Of a stretch of 16,092 bases of DNA, positions 1 through 9,241 are shown piece by piece. Made by a program: the position numbers and the translations under genes. The stretch is taken from assembly GCA_000697455.1 (NCBI GenBank), contig JNET01033768.1, forward strand, positions 1-16,092, written 5' to 3'. The stretch is from Basidiobolus heterosporus B8920. Its lineage: Eukaryota; Basidiobolomycota; Basidiobolomycetes; Basidiobolales; Basidiobolaceae. Each line of letters starts with the position of its first letter. Position 1 is the first letter of the stretch. The notes beneath the pieces were generated by a model that was not told the DNA's origin, ran no database searches, and saw only the letters and a list, made by a program, of their open reading frames with translations.

Positions 1-2106
1 TCAAAGAGTACTTCTTGGAAATTGATCTTGGCCACCTCATTAGCTATAACGAGACTCTTGCCCAAAGCCTCCAAGATGCCCCCACCGAGCATTTACCCTT
101 GTTCGAGTCGGCTATCCGTACCGTAGCCACCAAAATTCTCTACCCTGGAAATGACACAGACCAGCAAGCACCGGAATGTCAAGTAACTCTCAAGTCCAAC
201 GCAAATATCGTTCACCTCCGTGATTTGAACTCCACCACGATTTCCAAGTTGGTCAGAGTAGCGGGAATTGTTATTGGCGCCTCCACACTTACTTCCAAAG
301 CAACTCACATTCAGATTATGTGTAAAGGATGTCGTCAAGTCAAGATGATTCCGGTCAGTGGAGGCTTTTCTGGAGTGACTTTACCACGGACATGTGATAA
401 TCAGCCACCCGAAAATGAAAGAAAAGAATGCCCGCTAGATCCTTATGTCATCATTCATGACAAATCGAAATTCGTAGATCAACAAACACTGAAATTGCAG
501 GAACTTCCGGACCTCGTTCGAGTGGGTGAGCTTCCCAGACACACACTTTTAAGTGCTGATAGATACTTGACCAACAAGGTCGTTCCAGGAACCAGAGTCA
601 ACATCATTGGTATCTTCTCTATCTTCCAAAGTAAGAATTCAAGAAACGCTGGCGCTGTAGCCATTCGTACGCCCTACATTCGTGTGGTCGGTATCCAGCC
701 TGAAGTGGATGGTCAGCACCGTGGTAACATTACCTTTACAGAGCGCGAGGAGGAAGAATTTATCAAGATGTCCCGCAATCCTAATTTATATGAGATGTTT
801 TCAACTAGTATTGCTCCGGCTATTTATGGCAACCAAGGTAACTTCCCCTCTTGAAACTGGTTGACATTTGAAGTGCTAATTCTCTTGTGTAGATATCAAG
901 AAAGCAATTGCTTGCCTGTTGTTCAGTGGCTCGAAGAAGATCTTACCTGATGGCATGAAGCTCAGAGGTGATATCAATGTTCTTTTGCTCGGTGATCCAT
1001 CCACCGCCAAGTCCCAGCTGCTCAAGTTTGCCGAAAAGGTTGCTCCGATATCTGTGTACACCTCAGGCAAAGGAAGTAGTGCTGCTGGTTTGACCGCATC
1101 TGTGATTCGTGACTCTGGATCCAGTGAATTCTATCTTGAAGGCGGTGCCATGGTTCTAGCCGATGGTGGTATTGTGTGCATCGATGAGTTTGATAAGATG
1201 AGAGAAGAAGATAGAGTAGCAATTCACGAGGCTATGGAACAGCAAACCATCTCCATTGCTAAAGCAGGAATCACCACCATCCTTAACTCCCGTACATCAG
1301 TCTTGGCAGCAGCTAACCCCATCTTTGGACGTTACAATGATCTCAAGACCCCCAAGGAGAACATTGACTTCCAAACCACTATCTTGTCTAGATTTGATAT
1401 GATCTTCATTGTGCGTGATGAACATAACGAACAGAGAGATAAAACCATCGCTAGACATGTGATGCGTATCCACATGAACAAGGCGGATGAAGAGACTGCC
1501 GTGGGTGAGATCACCATAGACAAGATGCGAGGCTACATCAGCTACTGCAAATCGTAAGTAATTTGAACGTTATCGTCATTGCCAAGCAGGCTACTAATGA
1601 TTGCCAATAGGAAATGTGCCCCTCGCTTGTCACCCGAAGCTGCAGAACGATTGAGCAGCTATTTCGTGACTTTACGTAAAGATGTGCATGAGATGGAACG
1701 ACAAAATAACAGTCGATCCTCCATCCCTATCACAGTGAGACAGCTGGAAGCCATCGTGCGCATCTCCGAATCCCTTGCTAAAATGACATTATCCCCAGTT
1801 GCCACCGAGCAGCACGTAGAGGAGGCCATTCGCCTATTTAAGTTCTCCACCATGAATGCAGTTCAAGCTGGCAATCTTGAAGGCTTCACAAGAGTTGAAC
1901 TCATGAACGAAGTCAAAGCAGTCGAAAAGGATATTCGTCGACGCATACCCATTGGAAACCAAACCAGGTTCCAAACTCTGCGCGATGACTTCCTGAAACA
2001 GGGTATCTCCTACATCGCCTTTATGAAGGCGTTGACCAATTTAACTTCTCGCGACGTGTTGCAGTACCGTAATCAAAGAAGAGATATTGTACGGATTGGT
2101 ATGTAA
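1..2106 (+). CDS. MCM5: MCM5, replicative helicase subunit (5' partial)
   Basis: Subunit of the MCM2-7 hexamer that is loaded at origins and unwinds DNA in the nucleus. Exons read as 1-837, 893-1553 and 1611-2106, with GT...AG introns of 55 and 57 bases; they give about 663 residues. Compared with the roughly 730 aa of the family, about 70 N-terminal residues lie off the window, so no start codon is visible. The N-terminal domain has the MCM zinc motif (CKGC near 330, then paired Cys before PLDPY). The AAA+ core has Walker [10 protein letters not shown] from 991, Walker B CIDEFDKM at 1177-1200 and the arginine finger SRFD at 1387-1398. A C-terminal winged-helix region follows. MCM5 rather than a paralogue is indicated by [28 protein letters not shown] and [11 protein letters not shown]. 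The stop is TAA at 2104. An AATAAA lies at 2240-2245. No lesion is seen. Confidence 0.97.
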
Positions 2107-2634
2107 ATAGATTTCACAATCCTATGTCGCTCTTCCGTAAATTACTTCTCTGTAAATTGCATAAAGTTTCAATTAAATTAATTCTTGAACATATGTCACT
2201 TGCTCTGTTATCCGAATTATTTTATGCTCCAACAATGCCAATAAATGTTCATTCTTGATACGAACAACAGTGTAAACATCGTAGGTAGGGACCGCAAAAC
2301 ATGATCCAAGGGATAGGATTGGTTACGTTGAGAGAGGATTTTTTTTCATTTCATTTGCCTAGTGATTTTCATTTGGCTCGAGAGGTTTTTTTTTCGTAGG
2401 AATCGTCTGTATATTTGTATTGGTTCGATTAAATCAATTCCCCATGAGATGTTAAATAATGAGAAGAATATCTAGAATGTTCGTGCCTATTTTAGATCAC
2501 ACAAACCTGCCCTAGCTAGCCCAGGTAAACTTCGGTAAACCAAAAAAGCTACTCCAGGAGTTGTCAAAACAGTGCACTCGAAAGGCTTCTCTCTTTTGCT
2601 GTCTAGCTTTTTTATTTTTGAATTTTAATACGTG
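2107..2634. promoter_or_regulatory. MCM5 3' end and CCT4 upstream region
   Basis: This gene-free stretch has an AATAAA at 2240-2245, a plausible poly(A) signal for MCM5. Two long T runs, near 2339-2347 and 2387-2394, probably belong to the CCT4 promoter or leader. The bases just before the CCT4 ATG are T-rich and then A/T-rich. I see no tRNA, open frame or repeat in it. Confidence 0.4.
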
Positions 2635-4556
2635 ATGACTGAAGTTGCTAAAGCTCCTGCCCTTAACGCCGGTTCCGGCTCCGACGCATCTTTCAAAGAT
2701 AAATCTAAACCCATAGAAGTTAGACTTAGCAACATTGTTGCTGCTAAAGGTGCCTCTCCTCTCCACCAATGTTTATCCAATTTAATCTAATCTTTTTCTA
2801 ATTCCTCAATGCAGCCGTTGCTGATGCCGTTAGAACTTCTCTCGGCCCCAAGGGTATGGACAAGATGGTAAGTTTGATCTGAAACTTTTCGAGCAAATAA
2901 GATATACAATACTGATCTTTCACCTGCATCAAAGATCCAAACTAGCTCTGGTGAGGTTGTCATCACCAACGATGGTGCAACCATTCTTAAGCATATGGCT
3001 GTCTTACATCCTGCTGCCAAGATGGTAAGAGCTTTTTTTATTCAATTGGTTTTCTACTACTAACTTATGTGATAGTTGGTCGATTTGTCTGCTGCTCAAG
3101 ATGTTGAAGCTGGTGATGGAACAACTTCCGTAGTTGTACTTGCTGGAAGTTTACTCACTGCCGCTGAGAAGCTCCTCTCCAAAGGTATTATTTCCTACGA
3201 AATATATCTATATACAAGTTGCATTTCAAAACAGTTGCTAACATGCTCTATCAGGTATTCATCCTACTACCATTGCTGAGTCATTCCAACGCGCCGCTGC
3301 CAAAACCACCGAGATTCTGAGTGAAATGGCCACAAAAATTGATTTGTCCGATAGAGACTCCCTTCTTAAAAGTGCCAGCACATCCTTGAACTCCAAGGTA
3401 AATCGGAATTTTGCAATGTAGTTAAAGTGATTTTGTTAAGCCAAGAATATTTTAGATTGTCTCACAATACTCCAGCTTATTGTCACCCATTGCTGTTGAC
3501 GCTGTCATGAAGGTCATTGACCCTGCCACCGCCACCAATGTAGATTTGAAGGACATCCGTATTGTCAAGAAAGTCGGTGGTACCATTGACGATACTGAGC
3601 TTATTGATGGTTTGGTATTGACCCAAAATGTCATCAAGTCTGCTGGTGGACCTACCCGTGTAGAGAAGGCCAAGATTGGGTTGATCCAATTCCAACTCTC
3701 TCCTCCCAAGCCCGATATGGAGAACCAAATCATCGTTAACGATTACCGTCAAATGGACAAAATTCTGAAAGAAGAGAGACAATACCTTTTGAACATGTGT
3801 AAAAAGATCAAGAAGGCCGGTTGTAATGTAGTTCTTATTCAAAAATCTATTCTCAGAGATGCCGTCAACGATCTTTCTCTACATTTCTTGTCCAAGTTGA
3901 AGATCCTAGTTATCAAGGATATCGAAAGAGAGGAGGTTGAATTTATCTGCAAGAGCACTGGATGCAAGCCCATTGCTGATGTTGACTCCTTCACTGAAGA
4001 CAAATTGGGTTATGCCGATCTTGTCGAGGAAGTCAATACTGATGGCACTCGTATTGTGAAGGTTACTGGTGTCAAGAACTCTGGCCGCACTGTCTCTGTT
4101 CTTTGTCGTGGTGCCAACGGCTTGGTTCTTGAAGAGGCTCACAGATCATTGCACGATGCTCTCTGTGTTATCAGATGCTTAGTCAAGAAGAAGGCACTTG
4201 TTGCTGGTGGTGGTGCCCCTGAGATTGAGGTTTCCCGAACTCTTATGGAATACGCAAAGACTCTTAAGGGTATGGAAGCTCACTGTTTCCAAGCCTTTGC
4301 TGAAGCTTTGGAGGTCATTCCTACCACCTTGGCAGAGAATGCTGGACTGAACCCCATCGGCATTGTCACCGAGCTCAGAAACAAGCACGCTCAAGGTGAA
4401 AAGACCGCAGGTATCAATGTTCGTAAGGGTACCATTACTAACATCCTTGAGGAGAATGTCATCCAGCCTCTTCTTGTATCCACCAGTGCCATTGAGCTTG
4501 CTGCTGAAACAGTCAAGATGATTCTTAAGATTGATGATATTGTTCAAACTCGTTAA
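2635..4556 (+). CDS. CCT4: CCT4, delta subunit of the cytosolic chaperonin TRiC/CCT
   Basis: ATP-driven group II chaperonin subunit that folds actin, tubulin and WD proteins in the cytosol. Six exons: 2635-2749, 2815-2867, 2935-3024, 3076-3184, 3255-3397 and 3456-4556. All introns are GT...AG and short, and the product is 536 aa, close to the human 539. Nucleotide-site motifs are [17 protein letters not shown] and GDGTTSVVV near the N terminus, and AGGGAPEIE and GLNPI in the C-terminal equatorial half. The delta subunit is indicated by [21 protein letters not shown], the [14 protein letters not shown] block, IKDIERE and the ending KIDDIVQTR. The ATG chosen gives a family-length N terminus (MTEVAKAP, then [10 protein letters not shown]). 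Five introns crowd into the first third, and a 1.1-kb terminal exon holds the rest. A poly(A)-like AATAAA follows at 4726-4731. Confidence 0.97.
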
Positions 4557-4844
4557 ATCATCGCAAGTCCCTTGTTCATTCTTGTATTACTAAATTCCGA
4601 GTCGAACACCTTTTTTTTCTTAGAGCGAGAAACACCCACATTTTATTTCACTTCTATTCCTGTCTTTTTGTTCTCTATTGCGTCTTCACAGTTTCTTTTC
4701 ATCCTTCTGGACATGAAAGGTGGAAAATAAATCATAATTAGACCAACAGCTTCTTACTTTATCAGCTCAATGAAATGAGAATGGGAAGGAGAAGGGGAAA
4801 GGGAATGTGGACATGATATGTAAAGAATGTATGACAGGAGTGGC
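4557..4844. terminator. convergent 3' ends of CCT4 and COX20
   Basis: These 288 bases separate two facing stop codons. A plus-strand AATAAA lies at 4726-4731, 170 bases after the CCT4 stop. A minus-strand AATAAA (TTTATT on the plus strand) lies at 4642-4647, about 200 bases after the COX20 stop. The two 3' UTRs therefore probably overlap. The purine-rich run near 4780-4805 is the only other compositional feature. Confidence 0.45.
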
Positions 4845-5492
4845 TCAATGCGCTTCAGAAGATTGGGGTTCAGTTCCCGGTCTAGGTTTTTCAAGTTGTA
4901 ATTTCTTTCGGACTTGATGTTCCTTTAGGGTATTTACAATGGTCTCGATTTGATGCAATTTGACACGTCGTTGGTATTGACATACCTCCCTTGAAGTATT
5001 CGTTTAGTTAGTAAAGACCAGGATTTCTTATGCACTCGGTACTTTCTTACCAAGATATGATAGAAACTAAGGCGAAACCACCAACCGCCCAGTTACAAGC
5101 GGACTTGATATTTTCTATATATAACGGAGGTTTGAGTTAAACATAGTAGACTGCACACATTTGGGGGAAGGGACCTTACTTTTAAGTAGAAAATGGCCAA
5201 CACCAACTCCAGAACCACTACCGATACCGTATAGTATACTGTCACGAAAGCAAGGCATCTTTGGAGCATGCGAGAAATCTTTCATGGAAAGGGTCTGTGG
5301 TAAAAGTCAAAGTAAGGTTCATTAAAGAGTTTAAAAAAGCGTATTCCTGAGTCCTGGCTCCTAATAGTTTACCTTGACGACCTCCGATACAGTAACCGTG
5401 GGTTGTTCTGGAGTATGTTCCGCATTCTGTTGAAAATCTACAATCTTCTCGGTGGGAACGTTGACGCTGGGTTGTTCACTCTTATCAGACAT
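4845..5492 (-). CDS. COX20: COX20/FAM36A-like cytochrome c oxidase assembly protein
   Basis: Mitochondrial inner-membrane chaperone that stabilises newly made Cox2 and presents it to copper-insertion factors during complex IV assembly. It is pieced together from four small minus-strand exons: 5492-5373, 5294-5180, 5114-5051 and 4989-4845. All three introns are GT...AG with matching phases, and the product is 147 aa. Family signature: MPCFRDSILYG, then a glycine-rich membrane segment ending in VGHFLL, then ACNWAVGGFALVSIISW as the second membrane segment. A basic, charged C-terminal helix (EVCQYQRR onward) follows. Human COX20 has the same order (CARHSILYG, GHFLF, CDVGVGGF, CWFHCRYN). The first 40 residues are acidic and poorly conserved, with no strong presequence, as expected for the family. 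No single exon is long enough to look like a gene, so it is easy to miss. Confidence 0.88.
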
Positions 5493-5685
5493 GGTTTTGC
5501 TGCGAATAAGAAAATCACTTGGCTTACAGGGAAACCAAATTTCTATCTCTTTGTATGACTACTCAAAATTTTAATATAATCATTGCAGTAAAAAAAGGGG
5601 ATTTTCTCTAAAACCAATAAATAAAAGATACGATATCACGATCTATGCTATATATTTATATCTATCCCAAAAGAATTTATTATGA
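5493..5685. promoter_or_regulatory. COX20 promoter and 3' flank of the next minus-strand gene
   Basis: This 193-base A/T-rich gap lies between the COX20 start (minus strand) and the stop of the unrecognised gene, also on the minus strand. It must hold the upstream gene's poly(A) site and the COX20 promoter. The sequence near 5640-5665 is TATA-rich, but I cannot assign a specific element. Confidence 0.3.
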
Positions 5686-8237
5686 TTACAGATTTTCGAG
5701 TCGTTTGTGCATCAACCACAGGAGATCTGGGTATGATTCTATCAGTCTTTTGACAGCAGCCTCCCTTTTCAAGATCATCAAAGGGCTTTCCATGGCCAAT
5801 TTGTTGATCAGAGAAGCAAGTAAGGAAGCGTGGGATGACATCATATGCTTTTTGTAGTACTCGTAAAGCTGGATCAATCGGTTCAACAGGAGTACGAAGT
5901 GCTCATCGGTGTTAATGCTCACCGAGAGATTGAAGTCCCAGGTCCAGATAAATGTTCCGCACGCCATCTTGAAGTATCTTTCGAACTCGAAATACTCGCC
6001 CAGTTTGTGGAATATCGAGTTCGAGTACTGAATGGAATGGATCCACACGTCCAAAAGGAGCCTAGACAACTCCCGAGCCTAGTTTATTGATGACGAGGTC
6101 AGTTTGGATCACGTGGTGAGCTGGTGATGCATGCAGTTTAGTTACCTTTTCTATGTTGTTGGTGTTTTGCGTGTAGGTAAGCAAGTGAACGCTGATCGTT
6201 CCCAAAGTGCTCAGCAGCCTTGTGTACATTCTAAGCAAGCAAGCAGGGTTAATGGTTGCGACTAGGGCATGCTAAATGGACACTAACCTATGGCTCAGAG
6301 AGTTGCATAACATTTCTCCGATCTCTACCACAACAAGTCGAAGGTTGGATTCATCGTTGCTACTGAGGATGGCTGGGTTAGAATCAGCAGTCCATATATT
6401 TCGAAGATCTTTAAAGTCGATCCACTAGAGGTTCGGGTTATTACGGTATGTATCAAATAGTCTTGAGATATCTCTCTTACGTTATCAAAGCCTTCCTCCT
6501 CCATAGGTCGCATTCCGGTATCTAAATCGACCTCGAACGTTGTCAGGTCGAAGGGACTTTGACAAAATTCCGAAAGCCAGCGTGGAGATTGTAGCTAAGC
6601 ACAATAAGTGCGTAAATTCCGAGGAACCAACCATATGTATTACACTGGAAAATTTACCTTCTCAACATCTCTGCAGCTAAAGATCCCTAGTGCTTTCAGA
6701 TAATTCAGCGTAGGATGCAGTTGATCTGGGAACTCGCCAACATAATACTGAATTCTGTTATTGAAAAGAGTTGCTATGAGGAGCGGCTTCACAATAAAAC
6801 AAACCCAATTATATTTACAAAAGTCTCAAGGGCGCGCAGTCATGGATGTCTCTTGAGGTTAATATCTAGATAAAATAGTTTAGCTGCATTAATGGAAGCC
6901 GTAGGCTCAAAAACCCAAACCCTAGATAGATGCCATGCAGTTTGTTGCACTCTGGTAGGGGTATTCACCAATTGCTCCAGCTCGCTGATAGAATCTCTAA
7001 GCCTAGGGCAAAGCGGAGCTCAATGTTAGTACCAAGAAGAGAATCAACCAAGGAATCTTTGCAAATATATACCTTATACTCAAGCTTTTCTGGATTGTTT
7101 TCTGGACATAGTCTAAAGGGTCACCATCATCTAGAAGGGCAATGCACTGGTCTACTAAGCCTTTGAGCTCAATATTGTCATACCCGCTGATAAAGCTAAT
7201 CTGCAGGAAATGTCTAGTGTAAGCTGCGTTGCTGAACAGAAGTGAAGCAGTGCTATAACCTTACCCTTTTCAAGCTAATCAGAAATTCCTCTCGAGCTTC
7301 TGTCGTACCAGGAAACTCTGAAAAAAAAGATGCACACTCAACAATGATAAAGTTCATAATCCAATTTAAAACAGGGCTTTGTATTCCGCCGGACTTGAGA
7401 TGTTCTAGGAAAAACTCGAAAAGAAGGGTGCGACATATAACTAATAGAGCCCGATTTGAAGCAGTCAGCAACAAGAAGACAAACACTTGAATTATATATA
7501 TACTAGTTACATTGCTCTTCATCAGTCTGAATCTGATTGATCAGGCGAAGTAATGGGGTGTACGATTCGGGTTGTATGCATTCCCATAAACTTGAGCTCA
7601 CAACTTCCAAGGTAAACCGGCAATTGAACTTTCATTTCAGAGGGAGATATTAGATTGAGCAACAGATACGCGCGTAATGTCTCGAAATTCTACCTGAATA
7701 CTTTCGATTTCTGAAAGCCCGTGTTGAGGTGTAGAGCATATAAGACCAAACAAAACCTCGGTGAAAGCGGTGAAATTCGAGCTAAATAAGGTATACAAAA
7801 CTTAGTTGCGCTGTACGATTGTTTGTGATTGTTGGAAATGTGTCGTTCACCTATTCCAGCTGGGCTTTAAAGTGGCGATTAGAGGAACCCATCCACGCAA
7901 ATGATGATCGGCAAACTTTTTAGAAAAGGGATCTTGACACTCTATATCTTTAACAAGCTCTCTAACTAGATTAGGAAAATCCATCTTCGGCGTCTTTAGA
8001 TTTACAGCTAGAAAAACCTTGGTGCTACCACTTGACAAGCTGTGTAATTAACAGAAGTCACATCCTTCATAAACAATCATTATTATCAATCCAAAAAGTT
8101 TTTGAAATAATTTAGTTGAGATTCATGGATATGTCAATCGGGTGATCCCCGAGTAGCGAATGGATGTGCATGATTTCCAATCTCGCGGTTTTTAAGTTGG
8201 ATTCAATTTCACTTGACAGTTCCTCCTTTTTAGCCAT
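5686..8237 (-). CDS. unrecognised helical protein gene, about 12 exons, with a lesion-like site
   Basis: I do not recognise the family. Exons on the minus strand: 8237-8133 (tentative), 8041-7851, 7781-7694, 7628-7511, 7440-7265, 7200-7073, 7002-6819 (contains a stop), 6786-6658, 6594-6481, 6424-6288, 6230-6146 and 6078-5686. Most junctions are GT...AG with matching phase, and the total is about 615-626 residues. The protein is rich in Leu, Phe, Trp and short amphipathic helices, with no signal peptide, zinc motif or Walker motif; it looks like a helical scaffold. The C-terminal exon alone gives 130 residues ending HKRLENL. Two problems stand out. The first intron lacks GT...AG ends and fits only as AT...AC (8132-8042). 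Exon 7 has an in-frame TGA at 6842-6840, and downstream either a 32-base GT...AG intron or a one-base frame change is needed. If exon 1 is wrong, the fallback start is the ATG at 7984. The gene could be decaying, affected by a sequence error, or spliced unusually. Confidence 0.7.
8042..8132 (-). other. candidate AT...AC intron in the unrecognised gene
   Basis: Read on the minus strand, the intron would begin ATATCCATG at 8132 and end TTACAC at 8042. It joins codon GAC (8135-8133) to codon AGC (8041-8039) in phase 0. ATATCC is the conserved start of U12-type AT...AC donors, and a TTAA-containing branch candidate lies only about 6 bases from the acceptor, closer than usual. No GT lies between the tentative start ATG and the first stop in a phase that could reach the next exon. 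The exon ending may slide by one or two bases without changing the mRNA. Confidence 0.4.
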
Positions 8238-8300
8238 CCTTTGGTGTTGGATATCGTATCGTTTTTCCTCGGTCATCCATCTAATTAAAGCTACTTAAAA
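8238..8300. promoter_or_regulatory. 63-base divergent gap between the unrecognised gene and RPL12
   Basis: Only 63 bases separate the tentative minus-strand ATG (8237) from the RPL12 ATG (8301). The stretch is pyrimidine-rich on the plus strand (a T tract near 8262-8266, then TCCTC), which suits a ribosomal-protein transcription start. The RPL12 core promoter must then extend into the first exon of its neighbour, or the neighbour starts farther in, at 7984. Confidence 0.4.
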
Positions 8301-8919
8301 ATGCCCCCAAAGGCCGATCCTAACGAAGTCAAGATTAGTAAGTGAACCTGCTCACCCAGGCTTTCGGAAATAGTTTGTTAACCGATATTTTTAGTCTACC
8401 TCAGAGCTACTGGTGGTGAGGTTGGTGCCTCTTCCGCTCTTGCTCCCAAGATTGGTCCTCTTGGTCTTTCCCCCAAGAAGGTTGGTGAAGATATCGCCAA
8501 GGCCACCCAAGAATGGAAGGGTCTTCGTATCACTGTCCAATTGACTATTCAAAACCGTCAAGCCGCTGTTTCCGTGGTCCCCTCTGCCTCATCCTTGGTC
8601 ATCAGAGCTCTTAAAGAGCCTATCCGTGATCGTAAGAAGGAGAAGAATATCAAGCACTCTGGCAACATCACCTTGGACGATGTTATTGAGATCGCTAGAC
8701 AAATGCGCTTCAAGTCTTTGGCCCGTGAATTGAAGGGTACTGTCAAGGAAATTCTTGGTACCTGCTTCTCTGTCGGCTGTACCGTCGACGGTCAAAACCC
8801 CAAGGATCTCACTGATGCTATCGATGATGGTGAAGTTGAAATTCCCGTAAGTAAATCACATACTTTTTTAATCGACTCTTTCAAGACACCTCTAACCAAG
8901 TATCTTACAGGAAAACTAA
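8301..8919 (+). CDS. RPL12: 60S ribosomal protein L12 (uL11)
   Basis: Cytosolic large-subunit protein of the GTPase-associated centre at the stalk base. Exons are 8301-8337, 8395-8846 and 8911-8919, with GT...AG introns of 57 and 64 bases. The product is exactly 165 aa, the usual eukaryotic length. Diagnostic blocks are [66 protein letters not shown] and [16 protein letters not shown]. Intron 1 splits the Ile codon just before YLRATGG. The last exon contributes only Glu-Asn-stop, so a model that runs through the second intron would add a false tail. Codon use is biased toward preferred codons (AAG, GGT, GTC), as in other highly expressed genes here. AATAAA follows at 8945-8950. Confidence 0.97.
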
Positions 8920-9241
8920 ATTCATGCTTCGTGTTTATCTTGACAATAAAGTATCGATTATTAGTATCCATCACATATTGTTCATTCTACAACCATTAGT
9001 ATCCATTGCATTTTATACAATATATTTATGTCTATCGCGCAATATGCCAGGGTCCATGAACTAGTGATTTCATGTTGGCCCTGAATATTTAGCAACCCTA
9101 ATGCGCTACATGAACGGCTGTTTCGGTGTTTTAGCTGTCGTGCGATAGAGTGCATGAGCAGTTTATTGCCAAACATAAATCTAAGACAAATAAATCTTTG
9201 TGTCAAGCTTTATTCAACGTTATATTATGCATAATATACAT
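8920..9241. terminator. convergent 3' ends of RPL12 and RPL27 with an inverted-repeat region
   Basis: These 322 bases lie between facing stop codons. A plus-strand AATAAA is at 8945-8950. A minus-strand AATAAA (plus TTTATT) is at 9209-9214, about 28 bases past the RPL27 stop. Between them, 9031-9149 contains nested inverted repeats described separately. No open frame of note was seen. Confidence 0.45.
9031..9149. repeat. nested inverted repeats, possible structured RNA
   Basis: TCTATCGC at 9031-9038 pairs perfectly with GCGATAGA at 9142-9149. Inside, AGGG and CATGAA (9049-9060) pair with TTCATG and CCCT (9069-9082) around a 2/4 internal loop. A third, weaker hairpin joins CGGCT near 9115 to AGCTG near 9133. 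The fold is a closed stem with two internal arms. I see no clear box C/D or H/ACA motif, so the identity is unknown and chance is possible. Confidence 0.3.

Noticed and set aside
3452-4547. Several 80-120 codon minus-strand frames inside CCT4
   Set aside because: They are antisense shadows of the strongly conserved CCT4 terminal exon.
4834-4880. tRNA-like string with an A-box-like TGGCTCAATG and a B-box-like GGTTCAGTTCC
   Set aside because: The boxes are only about 26 bases apart, the acceptor arms do not pair, and the stretch is explained by the last coding exon of COX20 on the other strand.
5845-6090. 81-codon plus-strand open frame
   Set aside because: It is antisense to the long terminal exon of the unrecognised gene, has no family resemblance, and reflects open complementary frames.
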